Source: Nyssa sinensis
Lineage: Eukaryota; Streptophyta; Magnoliopsida; Cornales; Nyssaceae
Length of the DNA: 64,000 bases
Assembly: GCA_008638375.1 (NCBI GenBank)
Contig: CM018043.1
Location: 42,252,651-42,316,650, forward strand
Reading direction: 5' to 3'
The notes beneath the pieces are model-generated. The model made no database searches and had not been told where the DNA came from. It was given only the letters and a program-made list of their open reading frames with translations. The translations under genes were made by a program, and so were the position numbers. Below are positions 12,352 through 24,480 of the stretch, in pieces. The stretch's first letter is position 1. The number at the start of each line of letters is the position of its first letter.

Positions 12352-15300
12352 TGTAACACCCCGATCCCGTGAAATTAATAATTAAATATTAATTATTAAT
12401 TAATACCAGCTCAGAGAATAATCAAGGGAATTAACCCTAATCTCCTGACGGTCATGATAGGCCGATAAAATAATTAGAACATGTCCGAGAATAGGGTATA
12501 ATACCCGAACCTAATTATCCATTAATTAGGTGAGATAATGTCAATTTAACACTGACGGAATTCAAATTAATTAACCACGGAAATCCCGAATGACAAATAA
12601 ATGACACGGAACCTCTGACACTGTAGATAACTGAAATATGAAACTCTCGGAACAAACCGCATCGAAAAAGGAGTTACGGAATGAAAGTAATGAGGCAAAC
12701 ATCAGAAACTGAATTAATGTGCAGCCAAACAGGGCCTTAGCCCAAAATGTGGAAAAATGGCCAAATTGGTGGTCAAGGGGAATTGAACCCTTGACCTATG
12801 GAAGGAATGAATCTCACCCAAAAACTTAACCAGGTGGCCATCCAGCACCTTTGTGCCTATATACACAACTTATTTGTATATATATCTGTATTGCCCCAAC
12901 TTGCCACCCAAAGCAACCAATGAGGTTACATGCAAACCCCAAATGATGGGTTACATCATCTCCCACCAGCTACTCCATTCTCTGATTCCCAATCACTTCA
13001 TTGACCTACCTACATATAGTGATATATATGTATAAGTGTATATACCTTATGCATAAAGAATTGGTGATTTACTTGGGTTACAAAAAGAGGTCTTGGGTGT
13101 AAATCAGAAATGGAGAGAGTGACAAAGCTGAAGGTTTGCATGTGGCCGTGGGACTGATCTGTTGAGAGAGGGAGAAAGCTTGCATGTGTGTGTCCACGGC
13201 TTGTGTGTACATCCATGTGTGAGATGGAGGTCTCCATTGGAGGTGCACAAAAGAAGGAAGGAGCAGAGGCATTCTAACTGGACTGAGACACAACCGAGGA
13301 CCCTATACTAAACCATGGAGGACAGTGGTCGACCCTAAGGTATAAACACCAAAATTCTGAATTTTTCCTCTTAAGTTTTGCTTACTGTTTCAGTCAATTG
13401 AGGCCATATAAATTGCATGCATGTTAGCTAGACTGAAAATCTGGATTGTTTAAGCATAAGAAGGACCATCGGACTGCTTGGAATTCAAGCAAAAACCCAA
13501 ATCCGCCATTAATGGACCTTAAGGTTGCAGGTCTGAATCGACCTCAACCAAACCAATTACTGAGGGTCCGAACATGAACTAGACATTCCTAGGGTTCCAA
13601 ATACCACTATACGCGACTGAGACTCACACGGGAAGACCCTCAAATTTGACACTATTCTTTTCGGCCATGGAACCCAAAACCTGAGATAGGCTTGCAAACT
13701 GAAATTTATAAATGGGGAATTGAAGCCCCTATCCTAAGGGTCACAAAGAACCAAACCGTGTGCGATTTGGTTGAGGAACAAGGCCACACGGCCGAACTGA
13801 AATAATGCGCAATAATCGGTTCTACCGAGCTTAATCCTTGGATTCGAGGCACCAAATCGATGCCAAGTTGTTGGAATCACTCCTAAGGACTGATTGGAAC
13901 CAAAAACAGTTGGAAACCGTGCTTGAAATGGCACGAAATAGAGAAAAATGGGGACTGGGAATTAGGGCAACAGTATACTGGTTGGTGAAGAAGACGACGA
14001 GTCGACCGAGTCGACTCGTCCAACACGTCCAAACCTACCGAACTGACTCACACACGTGTCGACGTATGAACTGGCCACCGAATTAATGAAACGGCACAGT
14101 TTTGGTTTTAATGTTTTAAAATTCTGGAATCCGACTGTTTGGTAACACAGAAATAAATTAAAATTGAGATTAGGGGCAACTGAAACACGGATAGGGACTG
14201 AAATTTGGGGTTACCAGGGATATGCTATTCCGGTTTTCTGAGGGACCAGTGAACCGGTTGGTTTTGGGGAATTTGGACCGGTTCAACAATTTAACCCTAA
14301 AACCCTTTGGTTTTGAACCCTAATTTTATGTAATTATGTTTTGACCCTTATAGTTTTCTGAAATTACGGATTTGTCCCCACTGTTTTAAAGAATTACACA
14401 GTGGCCCAGATTTTGGATAAATTATACATTTAAGCCCCTGGTAATTAATTAAATAATAAAATAATTATTTAATTATTTTATTAAATAGGTAAAATTACAA
14501 TTTTACCCCTGGACATTAAATATGTCAAACAGAGTCCAAATAAATTAAATATATAGTGTATTTTCACTATTTCAAGCATTCTGGACTCAATGGTACAGTC
14601 CGATTTTGGAAATACAGTCCCGAAAAATACAGACCCGTAAGTGATAAATGACCGAACTGCCCCTGATGGTACCCAGACCCAAATAAAAATATCAGATAGC
14701 CTATTTTGACTATCTCGGGCATTCTGAACTCAACGGTGAGGTCCGTTTAATGAACTGAGGTCCCAAAAAAATACAGACACATAAAGTGTAAATGATCGAA
14801 TTGCCCTTAATGATACCCAGGGCCGATAAAACATAACAGACAGTCCAATTTCACTATGTTGGACACTCTGGACCCAATGGTGAGGTCCATTTTATGAACT
14901 GACGTGCCGAAAAATACGACACATGGAATTACCAAATTACCCCTGATACCATACGAGACCTAAATAAAGTCCGATTGGGACAAAACTGATACCGGTAGGA
15001 GCCCAGACACTGGTGAGACTGTATACTTGATTAGATGACGAATCGGGGTCAGAATTACACAAAACGTAAAATGACCAAAATACCCCTAAGCACTGTAAGT
15101 GCAAAGTAGAGGTCGAATAAAGGTCAAACTGATCTGATAAATTATCATAGGGATAATTATGAACACTGAAGGGCTAAATAAGACTCCGAGACAGTCAACG
15201 CGTAAAACGAGAAATGACCGATGTGTCCCGACGATCTAAAATAGATACCAAATGAAGTCTAAGGGACTTACAAATTTATACATGAGATATATGGGACGTT

Positions 15301-17668
15301 CTGAGGACCATGATAGGGTCCGGGGCAAAAATGACAAAATTACCATTTTGCCCCTAAGACTAAATCAGTACTCAACTGATACCGATTAAAGTCTAAAAGA
15401 CTTAAAACTTCATATATACGATATATGGGATATTCTGAGGACCATAATAGGGTCCGGGATAAGAATGGCAAAATTACCATTTTGCCCCTATGGCTAAAAT
15501 GAGAACCTAACTGATACCGATTGGAGTCCAAAGGACGTAAAACTTTGTACTTAAGATATAAAGACTATTCCGAAGACCACGACAGGGTCCGGGACAAGAA
15601 TGGTAAAATTACCATTTTGCCCCTAAGGTTGAATGAGTGCCTGACTAATAACAATTGAAGTCTAAATGACTTAGGATATAATCCTAATAACTGCTAAGCC
15701 TAATTAAAGAATGAAATAGCCTCGGGTGTGACCCAATGGAAGGGTGATAGGCTACTAGGCTATCTTAGGTAATCCGATAGATACCTAAGATGACGAATGA
15801 GACCTGAATGGATGAGTTCTGATCTGTCTGTGATTGATGATTATTATTCAGGATATACATGGAGATGCTTGACGTACCTGGAGGTTATCGGATTATTTAT
15901 GCAAGGAAATAAGCGTAAAGTTTGTGAGTAACTTCTGACACTGTTTTGATACTGTCCCTTGATTTACTGATCTGTTTTGAATGCAATTATTTAAGTGCAA
16001 TTATTTAAATGCATGTTTTCCGTACTATATCACTTATGACATGGTTTTAGTCTTTTTAAATAATTGACTATATTCCTGATCCCTGTGCTAGCATTCCGTA
16101 CTGTTTTGCCCGTTTTGAACTGTTGAGATAAAATGGATATATTGAACCATTATTTCCGAAACGATTAAATAAACCATGTGATATAGGCAAAGAACAACAT
16201 TTTGTTGTATCGTACCGCTTTGTATAGTATACTGTCTGAATGCTATATTGTTCAAATGTATGTACTTATTGTACACCCTTTGTACCACATTCCACGTGAT
16301 GTGCTTGTGTCCTTCGAATTAGGAATTCCGTTCAGTTCGGTTATGTGCTGTCCGTTAATGATATGTCTGCCTCGATTGCTATGTTCCGTCCGGTTCTGAC
16401 ATGTTCCGTCCGTTAATGATGTTAAGTCCGCCTTGATTGATATGGTCCAAGTTCTGTTGTGTATTGTTCGTTGATGATACGTCTGTCTTGATTGAAATAT
16501 TGTTCAGTCCAGTTATGATTAGTTCCGACAATGATGTGTCCCTGACTTAATTGTTATATTGTTTCTACCCAGCTCCGTTATGTTGTGTCCTGTTCATGAT
16601 TTGCCTGTGTCCTGATTAGTGTATTGTTTCTGTTTAGTTCCGTTATAATTTTATCCGTTCGCGATATGCCTTTGCTTGACTGATGTATTGTTTCCGTTCG
16701 ATTCCGTTATATTCCGTCCGTTGATGATATGTCTGGCCTGATTGATAGATGGTCTAGTTCCGTTATGTTTCCGTCCTGTTATTGGTATGCCTTGTCTTGA
16801 TTGATCTTGTTCAACTCCGCTATGTTCTAGCCATTGATAATATGCCCCTGTCTTGACTGACTTATTGTTCCCACTCAGTCCCGATTGTGATTCGTTCTGT
16901 TAATGAAAAGTCTGTGTCTTGGCCAATATATTAGCAATAGTTATTGTTTTGACCGATTGGTTATGTCATGTTTCGATCCGTTTGTATTGTCTGTTCGATT
17001 CTGTTTTATTGTACTAGACTGCTTATGAAATGGATTTATAAAAATAGTTATTTTGAAATGACTAAATTATCCATGTGCCTTGGAAGCACAAAACTGGTTT
17101 TGAAACCCATGATAGGGAATCTGTGTTACTCACTGGGCTTATTTAAGCTCACCCCATTATTCTGACATTTTTCAGGAATTACCCCCATTGGATTAGAAGG
17201 TACTATGACATGACGTGAATAGGCCAAGTGGCATCGCAAGTAAGGATCTGACGGCACTGAATTGTAGAGACTGGTTTATTGTGGTTTGAACCTGGTTATT
17301 CCGGTGAGTGGTATGTTATGACTGACTTGACTGATATATATACTAGATAGACATGGCTCATGGAACTAATGGTACTCTAGAGATATTAGATCTACTCTGT
17401 TGTTATATACTTGATTTTAGATATGCTCTGAAATTAGAATTGTTGACTGACTGGATTTAGTCTTGCTCTATGATACATATTCTTATGATGGATAAGTGAG
17501 TTGCATTCCCGTGACACAAAGAAAAAGTTTTAAATTCCGCTGCATCTGACCCTACAGTTGGAGTGCAATTCGTCGAAAAGTTCAGAATTTGCCTTTGGTT
17601 GGTCGCGTCGCGACCGACTGGCAGTCACGTCCTCGACATCCGCGTAGGGTGGGGTTCGGGATGTGACA
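12352..17668 (+). mobile_element. Very long solo LTR, 5317 bp, target duplication TATCT
   Basis: Begins TGTAACACCCCGATCCCG and ends GGGGTTCGGGATGTGACA, flanked by TATCT at 12347-12351 and 17669-17673. It is nearly twice as long as its relatives, partly because of the tandem array at 14540-15660 and a CCGTTATG/GTCCGTTAATGATATG-rich segment at about 16300-16900. It also holds a CCAACTTGCCACC segment and several pyrimidine tracts. No reverse transcriptase, integrase or gag was found in any frame. Ends and modules match the other Tekay/Del-like LTRs. Confidence 0.9.
14540..15660 (+). repeat. Tandem modules of about 100-135 bp inside the 5.3-kb LTR
   Basis: Each unit carries a TTCTGAGGACCATGATAGGG or TGGACTCAATGGTGAGGTCC type block followed about 40 bp later by TTACCATTTTGCCCCTAA. 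The last three units are clearest, with TACCATTTTG at 15341, 15475 and 15610, a period of about 135 bp. Earlier units near 14580, 14730 and 14870 are more diverged and shorter. Confidence 0.85.
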
Positions 17669-17673
17669 TATCT

Positions 17674-17930
17674 TATCGCAACTACAGTTCGGAAGATAAC
17701 CACCAACTCTTGAAAGCTGATCTGGATGGATCCAAAGCATCTTTACTTGCATCAATTTCTCACATCAACAACAAATTCAAAGGAAATACTACATGGGTCA
17801 ACCAAGCACGAGAGAAGACATTTGAGAAAGAAAATGTTGTTTCATTCAGCAAAAAGTCTGTTACACTAAAGTTCAAAAAAAAAGAAAAAAAAGAAAAAAA
17901 AAATAATAAAAAACCTAAACTAAGCATATT
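17674..17930 (+). other. Tat copy 1 internal DNA after antisense ORF1 stop
   Basis: Follows the TATCT duplication. It holds an A-rich tract at 17877-17912 just beyond the stop of the minus-strand antisense ORF1, which would be its 3' flank. No gene is visible. Confidence 0.6.
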
Positions 17931-19857
17931 TTAAGCCTGGTCGGCATAGGCAGGCTCAATGGCTGGGAGGGGATCGGCAGGAGCAGCATCAATCGTCTCA
18001 CTTGGGACGACAACTTCGGTGGGATCAGTAGGAAGAACGTCGACCACCTCGCTCGGAACTGCAACCTTAGGAGGGGTAACCCCTGGAGGCACAATCGAGG
18101 ATATGTTGAAGTCAGGAAATTTGGCAAGGAACCTATCTCGGAAGTTGTTAAAGTCGAACAAAATCAGGGTCTTGGCCATTCCTTCCAGTTCCATCTTCAT
18201 CTCTATCTCGTTGTCCACCTTGGCTTGCTCCACTGCGTCCTCAAGCTTTTGGGCATATTCATACCGCATGCCGTCCAACTCTCTCTACATCCTCTTTTCT
18301 CGCTGAACAACAAGATCCCTCTCTGACTCCATCACGATCAGAGAATTTTGAGACTCCTTCAGCTTCTCTACAGAGTCGTGAGCCTCCGACTGAGCAGTAC
18401 CAAGCTGAAGCCTGAGATCGTCCAGCTCGGTCTTGAGTTGATCAAGTTCCTCTGAATGAGGAGAGACCTCCGTCAGAGCAGAAAGGGTATGCAGAGCCTG
18501 CAGTGTATAAAGCAAACAGTTCAGTACCAACCAAAATACTTGGAAAAAAGGAAAAAAGATAAAGACCCGAAGAACTTACCTTGACCTGAAGAGAAGCCAG
18601 GTCAGCAAGAAGCTTCTCCGGCTTCTGGGGCCTAATTTTGGTTGAGGCTTTGGCCCAAAAGTCTCTCAGAATCTTTTTGGCCCCCACAGCATCAGGGGCC
18701 ACCGAAGATGACGCCCCCTTGCCCGCTTGCTTGGACGGGGCTGGGGGGACCATAAAAATGGGGGCAAACGTCTCTCTTTCCACCTTAATGGGGTCAGGAG
18801 AGATCGAAAGTATCCTCCTCCTCTTCGTCTGGATGGGAGGGTCCACTAGGGAAGAAGCCTCCCCCACTGCTATAGATGAAGATGGCTCGGTCTCCCACCG
18901 TGCCATCATGTCCTTTGCAAGCTCCTCAACACTTCCTCTGGCAGCCATCAATTTATTAGGGTTAACAATGGAGGAATGGTCTCGGTTGCTGGGCTTTAAG
19001 AGTTTCTTGTACTGCTCTTGAAGCACGGGAGAGGGGCTCGGTCTTCTCCACACGCTCTTAACTGCACGAAAGACAAAGAAATTGATCAGTTTAGCAATTG
19101 GTATACAAAATGAAATCAACACAGCCACGGGAAAGTTGGGCCTCACTCTTTCGCCCAGTGGTTGAGGGAATGTTGAGGATTGGCCTTGGAAGTCCTTGAA
19201 TTCCCATCCTCCTTTTATGAAGAAATACCACTTCTTCCAGGTCTTGTTGGAAGAGGGCACGGAAGTAAGGGGTCTGAACCCACTATCAAAAGACATATAA
19301 TAAAGGCCTTCCGCCTTCTGGAGTTTTAGATCCATATTACTACGGATCAGGTCAAGGGACACATTGACATTATTCATATGACCCAACACAATGAAGCTCA
19401 ACAGATGTCTCCAACTGTTAAAGTTCAGGTCTGCGGGGCAAAGGTCGAACCAGCAGAAGAATTGTTTTATAATATCAGGAAGGGGGAGTGTCAGTCTCAT
19501 TTCAAACCAGGCTAGGTAGGAGCAGATTTTCCCCTCTCTAACATCGCTCGAACGATCTAGAGAGTCTGGGACCCTGAAAGTAACGTTTGAGGGAAGATTG
19601 AATTTCTCCCACAACTCCTTCAACATTTTCTCGGTGATTGCACTCTCACCCTTCTCTCTATGACTGGATCGACCAGAGGTCTCACCAGCCCTATTCGGGG
19701 GCTCATCGAATGCATCAACAATCCTAACCCCCGGACTAGAGGGGGGCTCTACCAGTCTATTCTCATCATCATTTACAGAAGGAAGATTCACTAATTGCAG
19801 TTGAGGAACAGTCCTAGAAGGACTGCCCGAACCAGAGGGTGACTCAGGGCCAGACAT
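17931..19857 (-). pseudogene. Antisense ORF1 of Tat copy 1 (PF04195-like 'putative gypsy type transposon' protein)
   Basis: Minus-strand gene between pol and the 3' LTR, opposite to pol. The ATG at 19857 opens MSGPESPSGSGS. Exon 1 (19857-19147) carries the conserved core (LPLPDIIKQFFCWFDL, WRHLLSFIVLGHMNN, FDSGFRPLTSVPSSNKTWKK). An 85-bp intron (19146-19062, GT..AG) leads to exon 2 (19061-18580), an 82-bp intron (18579-18498) to exon 3 (18497-17931). Exon 3 encodes a coiled coil rich in E, K and L, then a Pro/Val/Asp-rich tail ending AYADQA. One base is missing in exon 1 relative to copy 2, near 19163, so splicing would shift the frame; without splicing of intron 1 the frame stays open. A TAG at 18282-18284 replaces glutamine. 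Function is unknown. Confidence 0.8.
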
Positions 19858-20045
19858 GGCGAACAAAAGAAAGTAATAAAGCAAATGAGAAGGAACGTAG
19901 AAGAGGACTAAAATCAAACCTGAAATCAAGAAAGGACTATGAACACCGAATATCCTTCAAACTTCAAAATATGTCAAATGGCGGTGGCAGCCTCTAGTAC
20001 TGTAGAAGCAAGTGCAGAAGAAAGGTATAAAAGACCTTTCCCTCT

Positions 20046-20056
20046 CTTTATATACA
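20046..20056 (-). promoter_or_regulatory. TATA box of antisense ORF1, copy 1
   Basis: The minus strand reads GTGTATATAAAGAGAGGG about 190 bp upstream of the ATG at 19857. Copy 2 has GCGTATATAGAGAGAGGG at the equivalent place (39706-39723). Confidence 0.6.
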
Positions 20057-20234
20057 CATTCGAAATATGAGCCTCCCAAGACGAGTCGACACAACGGTTG
20101 AAAATAATGATGGCTTCTCAAGTATCGGCTGCGCAATAAATGACCCATTAAACCAACGTCTCGAGAAATGGAGAAAGAAAATGTGTGACTCTTCACAAAG
20201 CCCATAACCCTAGTTAAGCCCTAGCTTCTAACTA

Positions 20235-20253
20235 GGGCTCGGGGGGGAGTAGC
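20235..20253 (+). promoter_or_regulatory. Polypurine tract of Tat copy 1
   Basis: GGGCTCGGGGGGGAGTAGC lies immediately before the 3' LTR (TGATATACC...). It is the priming site for plus-strand DNA synthesis. Copy 2 has the same tract at 39507-39530 on the minus strand. Confidence 0.85.
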
Positions 20254-20983
20254 TGATATACCACAAACAGACACATCAATCACCTTGAGACACATGTGCT
20301 TACAGAGCTGATAATCTCGATCATACAGAGCAGCCACATCCTTCGGGGCATTCTCATATATATATATATATATATATATATCATACAGAGCCGATAAACT
20401 CGGTCATACAGAGCAGTGACAGCCTTCAGGGCATTCTCATATATATATATATATATATATCCTATAGAGCCGATAAATTCAGTCATACAGTGCAAGCGGA
20501 GCCTCCAGGGCATTCTCATGCACATATCTTCCAGACCTTATGCTCTGGGCAATATTCACTCGGTATTTCATGTGGTTCCGACCTTATGGTTTCCTTAACA
20601 ACTGCCAAGCAAGGAATAAGGAAACATTCTTCAACACGGAAACAGTCTTCAATAAGGAAGCTACTATCTATGATTATGATCTCTATCTACGACACAATAC
20701 TCCATAAGGTAACTGCAATCTCCGATGATCAAATCCCTATATTCATGGCATCGAATCCTAATCAACTTAGGAAGGCCACGATCTATAAATTAAACCCTAA
20801 AGGTACGCTTTATTTTCCATGCTCATTCTTTGACTTTCAATACAGTCTTTTCAATTCTGTTTACTTACTTAAGCATCGGAGCGGCTACCGCCGGAGCCAA
20901 TCCGGTGGTCCTCTGATCATCTTTCTGAGTGTTCTACAGGTCACGGAGCCCACACTTATTGCGAGTCGAAAAGTGCAGCATCA
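20254..20983 (+). mobile_element. 3' LTR of Tat copy 1 (730 bp)
   Basis: Starts TGATATACCACAAACAGAC and ends AAAAGTGCAGCATCA, matching the 674-bp LTRs of copy 2 apart from expanded (TA)n tracts at about 20359-20380 and 20441-20460. A core promoter is likely at 20783-20800, where CTATAAATTA abuts AAACCCTAAA, a telo-box-like motif. Followed by GAAAC, the probable target duplication. Confidence 0.9.
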
Positions 20984-23629
20984 GAAACAATTGGAGATGG
21001 AAATTCTCCGGTACCTTTCAATGACATATATGCCTATTACAGTAATATATATACTTATTAAACAAATGTATATATTACACAATATTAATATCACTAACAG
21101 AAGTGACACCTTTTCGCAAAAATACACAACCAATTTTTTGTAACTTATAGAAAATAAGATCAAAATAATGGGGATGTGGCAAATTTAATTTAGAACTCCG
21201 TTTGTACAGTTAAAAACTCGTCGTTTGTTTTTACTTGGTCTCTCACATTACCACCAGTTCATTTTGAAGAGTTGTTACTACAAAACAAAGTATTATACTA
21301 TTGGCTACATATCAGGTATGTCGACCTAATGCCATTAATGGTATTAGTAATTTTACAAATTTGACTTCACTTGTTTATTTTATATTTTTTGGTCAAAATG
21401 TTAATAATATAAGGACAAGTTTGTTATTTTGAAAAAATCAAATTGCTGATATTGGCAAAATTTTATCAGCCAGCTATTTGTTATTTTGAACTTGACTCGA
21501 GAAGTCAATAAATAATCTAATAATAATAGTATATAAAAGAAATCAAAATAATCAAGATCGACTTGACTACAAGTTCATTCACGATAAGCTCTTGAAATAA
21601 ACAAGACAAACAATATCTATATTGACTAGAATTGAACTCGCGGGATTCGACTTGAAAGGCTAGTTGACACTGATTCACGTGGTATAAAAAGTCATAAAAG
21701 AGGAAATTAATGCTCCATTTCAGTCTTCAATAGTCATAAAACAGGAAATTAATGTTTCCTTTCAGTCTAATTGATAGAGGTAGCAAACAAAACAGTATTC
21801 TCTGGTTGATTTCACATGCAACAAAACCATACTGGTTCTTTCTATGGTGTTGCTCATGTCTCATCCATTTGCCTTTTGGGTCCGTCTCTTGGAGGTCCAC
21901 ACACAACTTGGTTCAGATACTTTATCAACCTATATTTCAATTTATATCACATCATTTTTTTCTACCCTCCATTTGGTGTTAGAACTTAGAACTATACCAC
22001 GAACCTTCCTCAATTCTTTCCGGCTCTATGTTTCCCTTTTCTCGTCAGAACTCCACCATGAACCTTCGTTAATTCTTTTCGGCTCTAAGTTATCCTTTTC
22101 TCCTGTGTGACTGATCCTCCTTATGACGACGCGTGATTAGCTCAGGATCAATAGTCCAAAACCACCTAATAATTTCTCATTGTAAACTCTCTCTCTCTCT
22201 CTCTCTTCTTTTTTCACACTTACCTTTGGTGTTAGAACTATGCCACAAACTTTCGTCATTTGTTTCCAAACTCTGTTACTTTGGAAAATTCTTGGATATG
22301 ACTGGTACAGTAACGTGTAATATGCCTTTTTAATTAAAGACACATTATCACGTGATATATTAGACTCACATAAAATTATCTGGTTACACTTTTCTCCCAT
22401 GACTGATTCTTCTCAAGAAAGCTCATGATTGACATTGGACCAATATTTCAAAATCACCTCATAATTTATCCTTTGATTTTCTTTTTCGCACTTACCTCTA
22501 GTTCACACATGATATAAGAAAAATTGGAGTGAGGCTAATGTAAATGGCCCAAGTTCAAATTTTTATTCTGGGCTAGTCTTGATACACGGAGTGTGTGACA
22601 TATTTTGTTTAACTTCAAAGATTAGCTCCGCCTTTAAAGGGAAAAAAGGAAGAAGAAAAGGCTCACATTTGACTAGTTATGGGCAAAAATCAAATTTAAA
22701 GAACCGAAAGATAAAAGAATGGATAATCGTAAGCATTCAATTCTTATTGATGTCAATCAAAGAATTATTATTTTTGTTTGTTAGAATATAGAAAATAAAT
22801 TTCATGTTGCACTAAATTCAACTTATTTTGATCTCAAAATTGGAATTGATGTTTAAAATTCCTCTCTTTACACAGTGAGTCATAGTTTGGGCATCATGTT
22901 ATGCGCACATACACTTAAAATAATTCCTCCTTCTCCATCGCGGTACTCCAAAACAAAAACATAGAGTTAGTTTTTTTCAACTTGAGATCCTCTATAATAT
23001 TACTTTTTTTTTAATTCTCCCAATGCACCATTGAATATATGCAACATGTGAAATAAAGTATTCCATGAAAAACATTCACGTGTATCAAAGGAAATGCCCA
23101 ACTGGGCTAGCCTGCTACAATACAACTTCTGTTGACAAAAAAAAAAAAAAAGTGTATTAAAGGAAATGAGAGAATTTAGTACCGGAGAATATTCAAATCA
23201 ATTCTGTTCAAGGGGCTGAATTCGAATCTTAGTTAAAACCTGAATATAATGATCGGTTACATAAATATTATTCAGTCTTTCAAAATCCTAAAATTAATAT
23301 TATTTTTTTAAGGGTTTTTATTTAAGGGCATCTCAGTATTTTTTATAATAACAATGCATTATTCATATGGACTAATGTTTTATTTGAGTGACAATGCAAA
23401 TAAGTTATCTAGGTCAAAGAAGATTGTTGACCAATGAATGACAAATTCCATCAAGCTTAAGGACTCCACTCAAATATATACTTCAAAGCTAAAATCCAAA
23501 CAAGTGAAATATTTTCATGATGATCCAAGCAAATAGACACACTAAAGTCCAAGAAATCAAGACAAATCAAAAGAAGACTTTTATTTTTCTTATTTTGGGT
23601 ATCAATATTTTTGGTATCTTATTTAACAA
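20984..23629. other. AT-rich DNA without recognisable gene
   Basis: Short ORFs only, none with a recognised motif. It contains a 40-bp near-duplicate (GGAAATTAATG...TTTCAGTCT) at about 21700-21770 and a diverged duplication of roughly 300 bp (around 21975-22200 versus 22230-22500) marked by ACCTTTGGTGTTAGAACTA and CACTTACCT. It could be unassigned element or intergenic sequence. Confidence 0.5.
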
Positions 23630-24480
23630 AACAAACTTCACTGTTGAGTCCAGAATATCGTAGGTACCCTTATGGTTATCGAAGTCCATTTGATAGCTTA
23701 ATAGTGCTTTTAGCACATTATTAGAATTATTTTATTTGTTGTTTCATGCGTTCCGAAGTCTTATTTGATAACACGGACACCACCGTTGAGTGCAAAACAT
23801 CAAAAATTACTAAAATACTACTTAATGGTAATTTAAATTGATAAAAATATTAATTTATAAATCTGTTGGCAAAAGTTGACTAAAATATTATTTCTAAAAA
23901 TTAGTCTACCAATTTGTAATTATTAAAGTTCGTTATTTGGGAATTATCTTTAATTTCTCTATTGGTCCGTAATTAACTTATCACTAAATATGAATTAAAT
24001 TTCAGTTGTTCACTAATTTGGAATTATTTTTGTCCTTATTCCAAAATTAATTAGTTACGGCTTACCAAATTGGGGATAGGGATAACCCTATTCCCAATCA
24101 ATCCAAATCCTGATTTACTTATAGTCGTAACCAAATAGCCCCTTTTCATTTTAAAAAAATTAACTTAATGCAAAATGGTGCCATTTGGACTAACCCGAAT
24201 TGTGCTTAGGTCGGTTAGGTCTAATCTGACCTAGACTTGACCTGGTTTAAATAGTGTTGTCGTCTCTGGCCAATCACTAGTCACCCTCTCCAACTTGGCC
24301 AATCCCTGATTGCCTCACCATACCACGCTATCTTATCACCTTATCAACTTAATTTAGATTTTTATTATAAAGAATGGTGGGATTCTACACTAACTCATTA
24401 TATATTAACATATATATATATATATACACTCTAGTATGTGTTTGTGGTGTAGGTACACCACACTTAGCAATTCCATCTTA
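23630..24480 (-). mobile_element. Very old, degenerate Tekay/Del-like LTR relic
   Basis: Repeats the order of modules in the minus-oriented LTRs at 1-2404 and 9370-12147: CACTGTTGAGTCCAGAATA then AGTCCATTTGATAG, CACCGTTGAGTGCAAAACAT, an AT-rich block, CCAAATAGCCCC, a GACCTAGACTTGACCTGG stretch and a final (TA)n. Similarity is weak and the ends are lost, so it is much older than the solo LTRs. Limits are approximate. Confidence 0.55.

Larger units (their letters stand above)
2405..20983 (+). mobile_element. Tat-clade Ty3/gypsy retrotransposon copy 1 (decayed, 5' part outside window)
   Basis: A second, older copy of the element at 38833-50877, in the opposite orientation. Visible parts in order are the end of pol (2405-4058), the hairpin minisatellite (4080-4622 and 7992-8050), the minus-strand antisense ORF2 remnant (about 8427-8914), the minus-strand antisense ORF1 (17931-19857), the polypurine tract (20235-20253) and the 3' LTR (20254-20983). 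Removing solo LTRs 4628-7991, 9370-12147 and 12352-17668 restores continuity. The 5' LTR, gag and most of RT lie beyond the window. GAAAC after 20983 may be the target duplication, but its partner cannot be seen. Confidence 0.9.

Noticed and set aside
12352..17668. A full retrotransposon between the TATCT duplications
   Set aside because: No RT, integrase or gag motif in any frame and no internal pair of direct repeats at the ends; it is one long LTR.
22579..22791. 70-codon ORF in the AT-rich region as a host gene
   Set aside because: Short, lysine-rich by base composition, no motif, no neighbouring exon signals.
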